Counted from the first letter of the stretch, positions 1 to 10,959 are shown. The stretch is 64,000 nucleotides of DNA from Solwaraspora sp. WMMA2056 (GCF_030345095.1 NZ_CP128360.1:6758001-6822000); one strand, 5' to 3'. The notes: generated by a model not told the origin, from the sequence alone. Program-made: numbers and translations.

Positions 1-100
1 CCACAGTCCACCGAGCACACCATCTGTCGACGGCACCCCTCGATCCACTCGTCGGACCGCCGGGCCGCACCCCGAGTCGCGACTCAGCCCATCACCCGGG

Positions 101-1183
101 TCAGCCGATCAGCTTCGCGTAGGCCGGTTTGATCACGTCGTCGATGATCGCCAACCGCTCGTCGAACGGGATGAACGCACTCTTCATCGCGTTGACCGTC
201 AACCATCGCAACTCCGACCACCCCCACCCGAACGCCTCCACCAACAACCACATCTCCCGCGACATCGACGTCCCACTCATCAACCGGTTGTCCGTATTCA
301 CCGTCACCCGGAACCGCAGATCACGCAACAACCCGATCGGATGCTCACCAATCGACCCCACCGCCCCCGTCTGCACATTCGACGACGGACACAACTCCAA
401 CGGAATCCGCTTGTCCCGCACATACGCCGCCAACCGCCCCAACCTCACCGCACCACCAGCACCCACCTCCACATCATCCACAATCCGCACCCCATGCCCC
501 AACCGATCCGCCCCACACCACTGAATCGCCTGCCAGATCGACGGCAACCCAAAAGCCTCACCCGCATGAATAGTGAAATGAAAATTCTCCCGCTGCAGAT
601 ACTCGAACGCATCCAGATGACGCGTCGGCGGAAACCCCGCCTCCGCCCCCGCGATGTCGAACCCCACCACCCCCGCATCCCGGTACCGCACCGCCAACTC
701 CGCGATCTCCTGCGACCGCGCCGCATGCCGCATCGCCGTCAACAACGTCCCCACCCGCACCACCCGACCCGCCGCCGCCGCCCGCGCACACCCGTCCGCG
801 AACCCCGCCACCACCGCCTCCACCACCTGACCCAAACCCAACCCCCGCGACAGATGCTGCTCCGGCGCGAACCGCACCTCCGCGTACACCACCCCGTCCG
901 CCGCCAGATCCACCGCACACTCCGACGCCACCCGGAACAACGCCGACTCCGTCTGCATCACCGCCACCGTGTGCGCGAACGTCTCCAGATACCGCTCCAA
1001 CGACCCCGAATCCGCCGCCGACACGAACCACCGACCCAACTCCACCGGATCCGACACCGGCAACACATGACCCACCTCATCGGCCAACTCCACCACCGAC
1101 TCCGGACGCAACCCCCCATCCAGATGATCATGCAACAACGCCTTCGGCGCCCGAACGATCTCCGCCAACGAAACAACCGTCAT
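101..1183 (-). CDS. add: Adenosine deaminase
   Basis: Zinc hydrolase that converts adenosine or deoxyadenosine to (deoxy)inosine in purine salvage. The 360-residue product has the usual family length. Metal ligands H18 and H20 lie in the HDHLDGG motif, the HAGE motif with the catalytic Glu is near residue 205, LGHG near 229, and the metal-binding Asp sits in NTDN near 296. The ATG at 1183 was chosen because the family begins a few residues before this HDHLDG motif, although the frame stays open far upstream over the divergent methyltransferase gene. It lies in the same neighbourhood as the nucleoside uptake and pyrimidine salvage genes but is separated from them by a plus-strand gene. The sense strand is very rich in G: codons such as GTG, GCG, GGG and TTG dominate, unlike the C-ending codons of its neighbours. 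Confidence 0.95.
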   Translation of the reverse strand: MTVVSLAEIVRAPKALLHDHLDGGLRPESVVELADEVGHVLPVSDPVELGRWFVSAADSGSLERYLETFAHTVAVMQTESALFRVASECAVDLAADGVVYAEVRFAPEQHLSRGLGLGQVVEAVVAGFADGCARAAAAGRVVRVGTLLTAMRHAARSQEIAELAVRYRDAGVVGFDIAGAEAGFPPTRHLDAFEYLQRENFHFTIHAGEAFGLPSIWQAIQWCGADRLGHGVRIVDDVEVGAGGAVRLGRLAAYVRDKRIPLELCPSSNVQTGAVGSIGEHPIGLLRDLRFRVTVNTDNRLMSGTSMSREMWLLVEAFGWGWSELRWLTVNAMKSAFIPFDERLAIIDDVIKPAYAKLIG

Positions 1184-1238
1184 GGCTGGAGGGTAGTAGG
1201 TCGACCCGCCCGTACCGGCGGGGGCGCGGGCCGGCAGG

Positions 1239-2096
1239 ATGACCAGGATGCTTGCCGACGTGCTGCCGTACCTGCGCTGCCCGGTCTGCCACGGACCGTT
1301 CGGGGCCGACGATGCCGGCCGGACGCTGCGCTGCGCCGCCCGGCACAGCTTCGACGTGGCCCGGCACGGGCAGGTCGACCTGCTCACCGGTCGGGTACCG
1401 CACACCGGCGACACCGCGCAGATGATCGCGGCCCGCGACGAGTTCCTGCGCGCCGGCCACTTCGCGGCGATCACTTCCGGTCTGGTCCGGGCCGCGACCG
1501 CGCGGCCGCACCCGACGGGACCGACGGCCGGAGCCGCCCCGCTGGTGGTCGACGCCGGCGCCGGCACCGGTTTCCACCTGGCCGCGGTGCTGGACGCGCT
1601 ACCCGACGGCGTCGGGCTCGCGCTGGACATCTCCAAGGCGGCGGTACGGCGGGCCGCCCGCGCCCATCCGGCGGCCGCCGCCGTCCGATGTGACACCTGG
1701 CGTCGGCTGCCGGTGGCCGACGGCTGCGCCGACCTGCTGCTCAACGTGTTCGCCCCGCGCAACGGCGCCGAGTTCGCCCGGGTGCTGCGTCCCGGCGGGA
1801 CGTTGATCGTGGTCACGCCGTTGCCGGAGCATCTCGGTGAGCTCGTCCGGGCGCTCGGGCTGCTCGGGGTGGACCCGGCGAAGGAGGACCGGTTGGCCGC
1901 CACGCTGGACCGGCACTTCGCCGAGGTGTCCCGACGGACGGTAGGAGACCGGCTGACGCTGAGCCACCGTGACGCCGACGCGGTGGTCCAGATGGGGCCC
2001 AGCGCCTGGCACACCGCTCCGGCCGTAGCGGCCGCGCTGCCCGATCCGGTCGAGGTCACCGTCGCGGTACGGCTGACCACCTACCGGCTGCGCTGA
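1239..2096 (+). CDS. RlmA-type 23S rRNA (guanine-N1)-methyltransferase family protein
   Basis: Predicted SAM-dependent RNA methyltransferase of the RlmA/TlrB/MyrA family, which modifies G745 or G748 of 23S rRNA; some members give macrolide resistance. The N-terminal zinc finger is visible (C14, C17, C32, H36), followed by the family-typical stretch with [15 protein letters not shown] Rossmann methyltransferase core follows, with the glycine-rich SAM loop [10 protein letters not shown] near residue 104 and a later [19 protein letters not shown] segment. Length (285 residues) fits the family. It is divergent from adenosine deaminase across only 55 bp, so the two promoters must overlap. Whether it methylates rRNA as a housekeeping enzyme or in self-resistance cannot be told from sequence. 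Confidence 0.85.
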   Translation: MTRMLADVLPYLRCPVCHGPFGADDAGRTLRCAARHSFDVARHGQVDLLTGRVPHTGDTAQMIAARDEFLRAGHFAAITSGLVRAATARPHPTGPTAGAAPLVVDAGAGTGFHLAAVLDALPDGVGLALDISKAAVRRAARAHPAAAAVRCDTWRRLPVADGCADLLLNVFAPRNGAEFARVLRPGGTLIVVTPLPEHLGELVRALGLLGVDPAKEDRLAATLDRHFAEVSRRTVGDRLTLSHRDADAVVQMGPSAWHTAPAVAAALPDPVEVTVAVRLTTYRLR

Positions 2097-2119
2097 GCGT
2101 TCCCACCGGGCGCGGTCGG

Positions 2120-2800
2120 TCAGGTCGACAGATCGACCTCTTCCCACCCGGCCGGCGGGTCGTGGTACGGACCGTGGAAGATCACCGCCCATTCCAGGGC
2201 CCAGCGTCGTTGCCCGATCGCGTTGGCGTCCACCACGCCGGGCAGTGGATCGCCCCGCCGTTCCGCCTCCAGGTACCCCCAGTCCAGGCAGTAGTAGAAG
2301 TCGAGCAGCACCGCCGCCTCGGCCGCGTCGCGAGGAGCGACCAGGGTCCGCGACCGCCACTGGGCGAACGTCTCGCCGGCCGGCAGGTTCGGTAGCAGCG
2401 CCATCAGCCGCTCGTCCGAGGCGGCGACCGGGTCCAGGTGCCGGGTCAGACCCAGCACCCAGGCCAGGGCGAAGATCGCGTCGTGGTGCAGGACGAACGA
2501 CCGGTGGTCGCCCCGGCCGCCGATGACGAACTGCCACTCCGGCGCGGTGACCAGTTCCACCAGGTGCGAGTTGAGCAGCCAGCTCATCGCGGCCTGCGGG
2601 GGCATGCCGAAGCAGCGGGCCAGCACCAGGTGCAGGATCGCCGTACGGGCCTCGATCTCCGGGGTGGGCCGCAGCTCGACGCCGTCGCCCGGCTCCCAGA
2701 CCAGGGGGAAACCGTCCGGAGGCAGTGGCAGGCGGAGCCGACGCAGCTCGTCGAGACTCTCCGCGCGAATGGCCCGGGGGTCAGGAGCGAGTACGATCAC
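2120..2800 (-). CDS. DUF4272 domain-containing protein
   Basis: A 226-residue soluble protein that resembles the DUF4272 family: it has the EIEARTAILHLVLARCFG stretch near residue 49, aromatic-rich helices, and a closing RRWALEWAV motif near residue 200. No catalytic residues can be assigned and the family has no established function. GTG start, with AGGGA about 10 nt upstream. It lies downstream of the thymidine phosphorylase gene on the same strand, 132 bp away, so it may be transcribed with the salvage genes, but nothing in the sequence links it to nucleosides. It converges on the methyltransferase gene with a 23-bp gap. Confidence 0.7.
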   Translation of the reverse strand: MIVLAPDPRAIRAESLDELRRLRLPLPPDGFPLVWEPGDGVELRPTPEIEARTAILHLVLARCFGMPPQAAMSWLLNSHLVELVTAPEWQFVIGGRGDHRSFVLHHDAIFALAWVLGLTRHLDPVAASDERLMALLPNLPAGETFAQWRSRTLVAPRDAAEAAVLLDFYYCLDWGYLEAERRGDPLPGVVDANAIGQRRWALEWAVIFHGPYHDPPAGWEEVDLST

Positions 2801-2932
2801 AGGCTTCGTTCCCTGCTAGTCGGCGCCGGCTGCTCTCCTGGACGAACCCCCCGGCGAGGGAGGATATCCGCTCTGTCACGGGTACCACGACAAGGGGTGT
2901 CCGATACGGGGTGTGGCGCGGGTGGCGGCGGC

Positions 2933-4255
2933 TCAGCCGATCCGTTCGAGCACCAGGTCCGGTGCCGACGGCGGCTGGTCGGCGATGCGGATCCCGCCGG
3001 TCGGGCCGATCGCGGCGACGATGTCGGGTGCCACGTCGGCGATCCGGGCCGGGTCGTCGGCCCGCAGCTCGACGATCGGGTCACCGGCCCGGACCGCGTC
3101 CCCGGGCCGCCGGTGCAGGATCACGCCGGCGGCGGCGCTGACCGGATCCTCCTTGCGGGCCCGACCAGCGCCGAGCCGCCAGGCGGCCAGCCCGATCAGC
3201 CGGGCGTCGACGGCTGCGAGGTAGCCGTCCCGGTCGGCGCGGATCAGTTCCGCCTCGGCGGCGACCGGCAACGGGGCGTGCGGGTCACCACCCTGGGCGG
3301 CGATCATTGCCCGCCAGGTGTCCATCGCCCGGCCGTCGCGCAGCGCCGCCGCCGGGTCGGCGTCGGGCAGCCCGGCGGCGTCGAGCATCTCGCGGGCCAG
3401 GGCCAGGGTGAGGGCGACGACGTCGGCGGGCCCGCCCCCGGCGAGGACCTCGACCGATTCGGTGACCTCGACGGCGTTGCCGACCGCCCGACCCAGCGGG
3501 GTGGACATGTCGGTGAGCAGGGCGACCGTGCGCACGCCGTGCGCGTGGCCCAGGTCGACCATGGTGCGGGCGAGTTCGCGGGCGTCGGCGACCGACGACA
3601 TGAACGCGCCGGTGCCGACCTTGACGTCGAGCACCAGGGCACCGGTGCCCTCGGCGATCTTCTTGCTCATGATCGAGCTGGCGATCAGCGGGATCGCCTC
3701 GACGGTGCCGGTGACGTCGCGCAGGGCGTACAACTTGCGGTCGGCCGGGGCGAGCCCGTCGCCGGCCGCGCAGATCACCGCGCCGACGTCGCGCAGTTGG
3801 CTGACGAACCGGGCGTTGGTCACCTCGGCCCGCCAGCCCGGGATCGACTCGAGTTTGTCCAGCGTGCCGCCGGTGTGGCCGAGCCCACGGCCGGACAGCT
3901 GCGGTACGGCGGCCCCGCAGGCGGCCACCAGCGGGGTCAACGGCAGGGTGATCTTGTCACCGACGCCGCCGGTGGAGTGCTTGTCGACGGTGGGCCGGGG
4001 TACGCCGGACAGGTCGAGCCGCTCTCCGCTGGCGATCATGGCGGCGGTCCACCGGGCGATCTCGCCGGTGTCCATGCCGCGCAGCAGGATCGCCATGGCC
4101 AACGCGGACATCTGCTCGTCGGCGATCTCGCCCCGGGTGTACGCGGCGATCGTCCAGTCGATCTGCGCGTCGCTGAGTCGGCCGCCGTCGCGCTTGGTCC
4201 GGATCACGTCCACGACGCCGGCGATCTTGGAGTTGTCGTTCGACAATTCGGTCAT
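2933..4255 (-). CDS. deoA: Thymidine phosphorylase
   Basis: Catalyses reversible phosphorolysis of thymidine (and deoxyuridine) to the base and 2-deoxyribose-1-phosphate. The 440-residue length is typical. Signature blocks are intact: KHSTGGVGDK at residues 92-101 (phosphate binding) and SGRGLGHTGGTLDK at 121-134; the C-terminal domain contains the usual VILHRRPGDAV lipoyl-like hairpin. An AAAGG element lies just before the ATG; the N-terminus is about ten residues longer than common homologues, so a shorter start is possible. It follows the cytidine deaminase gene in the same direction. Together they would turn imported deoxycytidine and thymidine into bases and sugar phosphate. Confidence 0.95.
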   Translation of the reverse strand: MTELSNDNSKIAGVVDVIRTKRDGGRLSDAQIDWTIAAYTRGEIADEQMSALAMAILLRGMDTGEIARWTAAMIASGERLDLSGVPRPTVDKHSTGGVGDKITLPLTPLVAACGAAVPQLSGRGLGHTGGTLDKLESIPGWRAEVTNARFVSQLRDVGAVICAAGDGLAPADRKLYALRDVTGTVEAIPLIASSIMSKKIAEGTGALVLDVKVGTGAFMSSVADARELARTMVDLGHAHGVRTVALLTDMSTPLGRAVGNAVEVTESVEVLAGGGPADVVALTLALAREMLDAAGLPDADPAAALRDGRAMDTWRAMIAAQGGDPHAPLPVAAEAELIRADRDGYLAAVDARLIGLAAWRLGAGRARKEDPVSAAAGVILHRRPGDAVRAGDPIVELRADDPARIADVAPDIVAAIGPTGGIRIADQPPSAPDLVLERIG

Positions 4256-4320
4256 ACCTTTACAAAAGGCCGAGATCTCGACGGATCCCGGAAGGGGAAG
4301 GGGACGGTACGCAGGGCGGC

Positions 4321-4383
4321 GGTCAGCCGCCGGGCCAGCCGGTCAGCCGGACAGGCGGTCAGCCGGCCGCCGCCGGTCAGCCG
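4321..4383. repeat. Four copies of GGTCAGCCG spanning the 3' end of cdd
   Basis: The 9-mer GGTCAGCCG occurs at 4321, 4341, 4357 and 4375, with 16-20 bp between starts. The last copy contains the cdd stop codon (TCA on this strand), and each other copy repeats that stop downstream. It looks like local tandem duplication of the gene's end followed by drift. No function can be assigned. Confidence 0.7.
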
Positions 4384-5186
4384 GCCCAGCGGGCGCTGAC
4401 CTCGGCGGGCGGGTCGCCCTCGCCGGCCCAGGAGACCGCCCCGTCGGCGTCGACCACCACCACCCGGTGGGTCCGGGCCCGACCCCAGGCCACCGCCGAC
4501 TGCGGCGACGGCCAGCTGGGCGCCTCCTCCAGGATGCCGGAGCCGGTCGCCTCGCCGGTGGACTCCGACCGCTCCCAGTAGCCGGTCCAGACCAGCTCCC
4601 CGCCGGCCGAGTCCGGGTGCACGAAGACGGTGCCCCGCCCGCGCCACTTGGCCAACCGGGCCGGTACGGCGGTGTCCGGTGCGACCACCGGCCGGCCGGC
4701 GGCGTCGGCCCGCCCGACGTGCTCCGTGCCGACCCGGTGTCCGCCGGAGGCGCCCCGCCCGGTACCCCGTTCGGCACCGCCGCCAGGGGCCAGGGCCGCC
4801 GCCGCGAGGTCCGCCGGCCCGAACGCGTTCGGCAGCAGCTCGGCCACGGTCAGCGGCGCGGGCAACGCCTCGACCAGGCAGTCCGGCCCGCCGTGCTCCC
4901 ACAGCAGCTGCCGGCAGCGCCCGCACGGCATCAGCGGCTGGCCGTCACCACCGACGCAGGACAGCGCCACCAGCCGACCACCGCCGCTGCTGTGCAGCGC
5001 CGAGACCACGCCGCACTCGGCACAGAGCACCACCCCGTACGCGGCGTTCTCCACGTTGCAGCCGACGACCACCCGGCCGTCGTCGACCAGGGCGGCCGCG
5101 CCGACCGGGAAATTCGAGTACGGCGCGTACGCGTGCCGCATCGCCTCGGTCGCGGCCCGCCGCAACTCCACCCAGTCGATCTCCAC
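4377..5186 (-). CDS. cdd: Cytidine deaminase with a C-terminal extension
   Basis: Deaminates cytidine/deoxycytidine to uridine/deoxyuridine. Residues 1-132 form a standard homotetrameric-type deaminase: NVENAAYG at 44-51, the zinc and proton-shuttle motif C55-A-E57, and PCGRC at 87-91 with C88 and C91 as zinc ligands. The ordinary enzyme ends near residue 130; here about 135 further residues follow, first a low-complexity Gly/Ala stretch and then a compact-looking segment (about 180-269) with WRGRGTVFVHPD, VWTGYWERS and THRVVVVDADGAVSWAG. That segment looks like a separate small domain; I do not recognise it. The gene sits between a nucleoside permease gene and thymidine phosphorylase in one transcriptional direction. 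Confidence 0.92.
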   Translation of the reverse strand: MEIDWVELRRAATEAMRHAYAPYSNFPVGAAALVDDGRVVVGCNVENAAYGVVLCAECGVVSALHSSGGGRLVALSCVGGDGQPLMPCGRCRQLLWEHGGPDCLVEALPAPLTVAELLPNAFGPADLAAAALAPGGGAERGTGRGASGGHRVGTEHVGRADAAGRPVVAPDTAVPARLAKWRGRGTVFVHPDSAGGELVWTGYWERSESTGEATGSGILEEAPSWPSPQSAVAWGRARTHRVVVVDADGAVSWAGEGDPPAEVSARWAG

Positions 5187-5311
5187 GACTGCCCTCCTCG
5201 ACCCCGGTGCCGGCTACCGCCACCACCTCCCGACCACCCGACGCGGGTGGGGCCCGTCGGGGCACCCACCACGTACCTGACCGGCCAGTAGTAAACGGTA
5301 GCCGGCCCTGA

Positions 5312-6586
5312 TCAGGCCTTGATGTAGGGCTTGCCGTCGGCGGCCGGTGCCCGCACCCGGCCGACCAGTCCGGCGACCGCGAGCAGCGTCGCCAGGTACG
5401 GCAGCATCGCCAGGAACTGGCTCGGGATGGCGCTGCTGATCGCCCCCAGGTAGGCACCGAGCTGGTCGGCGAAGCCGAAGAACAGCGAGGCCAGCAGCGC
5501 CCCGGTCGGGCTCCACCGGCCGAAGATCATCGCGGCGAGGGCGATGAAGCCCTTGCCGCCGATCATGTTCTTGGTGAACGAGTAGAGCAGCAGGGTGTAC
5601 GACCCGCCGCCGATCCCGGCGACCATGCCGGCCAGCAGCACGTTGCGGTAGCGCAGCCCCAGCACCCGGACGCCGAGGGTGTCGGCCGCGATCGGGTGCT
5701 CGCCGACCGACCGGGTCCGCAGCCCCCACCGGGTCCGGAACAGCGCCACGTTGATCACCACGACGAGGATCAGCGCCAGGTAGAGGAAGATGTTGCCGCG
5801 AAACAGCGCCGGCCCGATCACCGGGATCTGCGACAGCAGCGGAATCTCCCAGGTGCCGAAGTGCGGCGGCTGGTTGTAAGCCGGCTGGTCGGTCTGCATG
5901 AGCCGCTCGTAGAGGAACCCGGTCAGGCCGACCGCGAACAGGTTCAGCACGATGCCGATGACCACCTGGTCGACCAGGTAGCGGATGGCGAACAGGGCCA
6001 GCAGCAGTGAGATGAACGCTCCACCGAACGCGGCGGCGATCAGCCCGATCCAGACGCTGCCGGACATGGTGCCGATCAGCGCGCCGGCGAAGGCACCCAT
6101 CAGCAGCTGGCCTTCGATGGCCACGTTGACCACACCGGAGCGTTCACAGAGGACCCCGGCCAGCGAGCCGAAGATCAGCGGCAGGGCCAGCAGGAATGTG
6201 CCGCGCACCATGTTGACCATCGGCATGAAGTTCTGCCCGGTCGGCGCGGTGGAGATCTGCCAGCACAGGAAGCTGAGCACGAAGCCGACGACACCGACAG
6301 CGAGCAGCGACTTGTACCAGCGACCGTACGGGCTCAGCAGCACCGCCCCGGCGACGAGCGCGATCAGGCCGAACAGCACCGCGCCGACGGTGCCGGGAAT
6401 GCGCAGCGCCGCGCCGCCGGCGGTCTCGCTCAGGGTGAACCGGGCCTCCTGCGGGTCGGCGAGCGCGCCGAAGACGGCCGCGGCGACGGCGCCGGCCACG
6501 ACCAGGCCGGCCCCGGTGATCCGGGTACGGTTCCAGAACCGTGCCGTGACGGCGACCGGTGTGTCAGTTGCGATCATGGTGGACAA
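5312..6586 (-). CDS. Nucleoside-type ABC transporter permease (second subunit)
   Basis: Integral membrane subunit of a BMP-dependent ABC importer, related to the NupQ/YufQ group. The 424-residue protein has several hydrophobic helices; the conserved block from LPLIFGSLAGVLCERSGVVN with NVAIEGQLLMGAF (residues about 135-165), and later the block GKGFIALAAMIFGRW. A cytosolic loop with TRSVGEHPIAADTLGV is typical of this family. It is separated by only 6 bp from the preceding permease gene and lies upstream of cdd in the same direction. Family members take up purine or pyrimidine nucleosides; the salvage genes next door agree with that, but exact substrates cannot be read from sequence. Confidence 0.92.
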   Translation of the reverse strand: MSTMIATDTPVAVTARFWNRTRITGAGLVVAGAVAAAVFGALADPQEARFTLSETAGGAALRIPGTVGAVLFGLIALVAGAVLLSPYGRWYKSLLAVGVVGFVLSFLCWQISTAPTGQNFMPMVNMVRGTFLLALPLIFGSLAGVLCERSGVVNVAIEGQLLMGAFAGALIGTMSGSVWIGLIAAAFGGAFISLLLALFAIRYLVDQVVIGIVLNLFAVGLTGFLYERLMQTDQPAYNQPPHFGTWEIPLLSQIPVIGPALFRGNIFLYLALILVVVINVALFRTRWGLRTRSVGEHPIAADTLGVRVLGLRYRNVLLAGMVAGIGGGSYTLLLYSFTKNMIGGKGFIALAAMIFGRWSPTGALLASLFFGFADQLGAYLGAISSAIPSQFLAMLPYLATLLAVAGLVGRVRAPAADGKPYIKA

Positions 6587-6592
6587 CGCCGG

Positions 6593-8007
6593 TCACCAGC
6601 CCTTCGCCATGCTGGTCTGCAGCCGGGCGGTGCGGGCCGCCCGGAGCTGGAAGATCGCCTTCACCAGAGCGGGGGCGGCGATGAAGATGACGATCAGTGC
6701 CTGCAGTACAGTGACCAGCTCCAGCGAGATCCCGGAGCTGGACTGCATGGCGTTGCCGCCGGCCCGCAGCGCCCCGAACAGCAGCGCCGCCAGCGCGACC
6801 CCCCAGGGTCTGACCCGGCCGAGCAGGGCGACCAGGATGCCGTCGAAGCCGATCTGGGCGGCGACGAGCGGGGTCAACGCGTTCGCCGTACTGCCGAGCA
6901 CCATGTTGGCGCCGCCGAGCCCGGCCAGCCCACCGGCGATCACCATCAGCAGGACGTAGGTGCCGGTGACGCTGATCCCGGCGGTACGGGCGGCGTCCGG
7001 GTTGGCGCCGACCGCGCGCAGCTCGAAGCCGACCGTGGAACGGTTGAGCAGCCAGGCCACGGCGGCGGTGGCGGCGATCGCCAGCAGGATGCCGGCGTGC
7101 ACCCGCAGCCCGTCGCCGAGCAGCCGGGGCAGCTGGGCGGTGGCCTCCACCGGCCGGCTGATCGCGTCCGGCCGCTCCTCGTTCTGTACGCCGGGCTGCA
7201 CGATGATCCAGGTGAGGAAGTACAGCGCGACGTAGTTGAGCATGATCGTGGTGATCACCTCGTGGGCACCCGTACGGGCCTTGAGGAAACCGGGGAAGAA
7301 CCCCCACAGCGCCCCGCCGAGCGCGCCGGCCGCCACCGCGACGACCAGATGCAGCACCGGCGGCAGCGGCAGCAGGAAGCCGGCCAGGGCGGCGACGATG
7401 ACACCGATGATCGCCTGTCCCTGGGCGCCGATGTTGAACAGCCCGCCCCGGAACGCCAACGCCACCGACAGGCCGGTGAAGACCAGCGGGGTGGTGTAGG
7501 TCAACGTCTCGGAGATCGGCCGGAACACCGCCGACCATTCGGCGTCGCCGCCGGCCCAGGCCCGTACCGTGTCGGGGTTGATCACCGCGCCCTTGAACAG
7601 GTTCGCGTACGCCTGGCTGACCAGCGCCCAGCTGTCGCCGAGCGCGTCACCCGGTCGGGCGAAGAAGTAGGTGTAGGCGGCGAGCACCTCCGGGTCGGAG
7701 ACGACCATCAGTACGCCGCCGATGACGACGGCCAGCAGCAGGGCCAACGCGGTCACGGTGACCGTGTTGGCGGCCCACAGGTGGTGCAGGAAGCGCTGGC
7801 CGAGGGATTCGCCGTCGGGGGCCGGACCGGTCGGTGCGGGGCCGGCGGGGGCCGGACCGTCGGCGACGGTGCCGGGCTGGCCGTCGGCCGATGTCGCGGC
7901 CTGCGGGCTGGCGGCGTCCGCGCTGGCCGCGTGCTGCGCGGCGGCGGCCGGTTCGGCGCCGGCGGGCGGCTTGTCCGGCGAGCCTGCCGGCACGCCGTTC
8001 TCGCTGG

Positions 8008-8011
<4 letters not shown>
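6593..8011 (-). CDS. Nucleoside-type ABC transporter permease (first subunit)
   Basis: Partner permease of the NupP/YufP group, 472 residues. The first 70 or so residues are a disordered Ala/Pro/Gly-rich tail without obvious homology, longer than usual. Transmembrane segments begin at about residue 88. The family motif [19 protein letters not shown] and the [15 protein letters not shown] coupling-helix region (the contact to the ATPase) are present. The ATG overlaps the stop codon of the ATPase gene (ATGA), so translation of the two is probably coupled. The heteromeric pair of permeases with one double-domain ATPase and a BMP lipoprotein makes a complete importer. Confidence 0.92.
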
Positions 8012-9531
<1,520 letters not shown>

Positions 9532-9592
9532 CGGAGCCTCCTGGGAGACCTCCGGGCCACCGGTGTGCGCCCGGACGGGTCGATGGCTGAGG

Positions 9593-9636
9593 CCGCCCCT
9601 GTCACCGGGGTCTGCGGACCCTGGTGACAGGGGCGG
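9593..9636 (-). terminator. Long hairpin between the BMP gene and the transporter genes
   Basis: Arms CCGCCCCTGTCACC (9593-9606) and its exact complement (9623-9636) enclose a second 5-bp stem (GGGTC/GACCC) with a TGCG loop; the total is about 20 pairs with one G/T position. It lies 37 nt past the end of the BMP gene and 62 nt before the ATPase start. No U-tract follows. Such elements often act as partial terminators or RNA-stability stops, giving more binding protein than membrane subunits. Confidence 0.7.
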
Positions 9637-9673
9637 GTGTCGCGAGGTGCGCCGTCAGCGGCGCCGCGGGTCG

Positions 9674-10762
9674 TTACTCCGGCTGCGCGTCGGAGGTGAC
9701 CTCGATGGTGCCGGCGATGATGTCGGCCTTGAGCTGCTCGACCTCGGCCTTGAGCTCGTCGGAGACCTTGTCCTCGAACTGGTTGTACGGGGCCAGCGAG
9801 ACGCCGTTGTTCTCCAGGTTGCCCAGGTAGCCCGGGTCGGCGCTGAGCGTCTCGCCGTCGGCACCGGCCACCACGGCCTGCTTGACGGCGTCCCCGATGT
9901 TCTTGACCACCGTGGTCAGGAAGACGTCGCAGTACTGCTCGGCGCTCTGGCAACCGTCCACGTCGACCCAGATCACGCTGTACGCCCCACCGGCGGCCTG
10001 CGCGGCGGCGGCGGTGCCGAGGCCGGCGCCACCGGCGACCGGCATGATCACGTCGGCACCCTGGGCGACAAGGCTGTCGCCGACCTTCTTGCCCTCGTCC
10101 TGCTTGACGAAGTCGTTGGTGAACGAGCCGTTCTGGGTGGCCTTGTCCCAGCCCAGCACCTGCACGTCGGCGCTCTTGACCTGGTTGTAGTGGGCGACGC
10201 CGTCGACGAAGCCGTCCATGAAGATGGTCACCGGCGGGATCGGCAGACCGCCGTAGGTGCCGACGATGCCGCTCTCGGAGTACCCGGCCGCCAGGTAGCC
10301 GGCGAGGAACGCCGCCTGGGCGGTGTCGAACTGCATCGGGTACACGTTGGGCTGACCGGTCGTGGCGTCCACGATGCCGAACTGCTGGTCGGCGTTGGCC
10401 TCGGCGACCGCCTTGGTGGCGTCGCCCATCAGGCCGCCGACGGCGAGGATGAAGTTGCAGTCCTCGTTGACGTAGCCGGTCAGGTTCGGCTCGTAGTCGG
10501 CCTCGGCGCTGGAGGCGACGTACTTGCCCTCGACCGCGTCGCTCTCGTCCTCGGCGGCCTGGATACCGGCCCACGCCGAGGCGTTGAACGACCGGTCGTC
10601 GATACCACCGACGTCGGTCACCATGCACGCGGAGTACGTCTCGGTGGTCCCGTCGCCACCGCTGCCTTCGTTATCGGGCGCCTCGCCACACGCGGCAGCG
10701 GTGAGAACCAGCCCACCCGCCGCGAACACCGAGACGATCCGCATCCCACGCGTAGAGCGCAA
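9674..10762 (-). CDS. BMP-family nucleoside-binding lipoprotein
   Basis: Substrate-binding lipoprotein of the basic membrane protein (BMP/Med) family that delivers nucleosides to the adjacent permeases. A signal peptide with lipobox LTAAAC puts the lipidated Cys at residue 25. The mature part starts with an acidic linker, then the BMP motifs VTDVGGIDDRSFNASAWAGIQ and NFILAVGGLMGD and the hinge segments of a periplasmic-binding fold; the C-terminus ends in an acidic helix. I prefer the TTG at 10762, because AAGGAG lies 6 nt upstream; an ATG at 10744 is the alternative. First gene of the nucleoside uptake block, followed by the hairpin and the ATPase gene. Confidence 0.93.
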   Translation of the reverse strand: MRSTRGMRIVSVFAAGGLVLTAAACGEAPDNEGSGGDGTTETYSACMVTDVGGIDDRSFNASAWAGIQAAEDESDAVEGKYVASSAEADYEPNLTGYVNEDCNFILAVGGLMGDATKAVAEANADQQFGIVDATTGQPNVYPMQFDTAQAAFLAGYLAAGYSESGIVGTYGGLPIPPVTIFMDGFVDGVAHYNQVKSADVQVLGWDKATQNGSFTNDFVKQDEGKKVGDSLVAQGADVIMPVAGGAGLGTAAAAQAAGGAYSVIWVDVDGCQSAEQYCDVFLTTVVKNIGDAVKQAVVAGADGETLSADPGYLGNLENNGVSLAPYNQFEDKVSDELKAEVEQLKADIIAGTIEVTSDAQPE

Positions 10763-10875
10763 GACGGTCTCCTTCCATTGCACACCGCCACTGTCGCGGC
10801 ATCGCGTCACCACCCGGCCGGTCGGACCGGACGTACTTTGGACGGGAGCGTACGCGCGGACCCGTCCACCGGCCG

Positions 10876-10893
10876 ACAATCGTGCACGACTGT
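10876..10893. promoter_or_regulatory. Candidate operator upstream of the BMP gene
   Basis: ACAATCGTGCACGACTGT is an 18-bp inverted repeat with one mismatched pair around a perfect TCGTGCACGA core. It lies about 115 bp before the BMP start, where a regulator of the nucleoside genes (LacI or GntR type) could bind. No regulator gene is adjacent. Confidence 0.4.
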
Positions 10894-10959
10894 TGAGCCG
10901 CCGTTACCCTCGCGTAACTCTCCCGTGCGGGAGGTCACTCGCGGATCCGCAGGGTCGCT

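Noticed and set aside
1184-2080. An N-terminal extension of adenosine deaminase of about 300 residues
   Set aside because: The open frame upstream of the ATG at 1183 lies over the rlmA-like gene and reads as Ser/Arg/Ala-rich noise; the family starts near the HDHLDG motif.
2438-4399. A 653-codon plus-strand frame opposite deoA
   Set aside because: Antisense shadow of thymidine phosphorylase; Gly/Asp/Arg-rich translation, no start signal.
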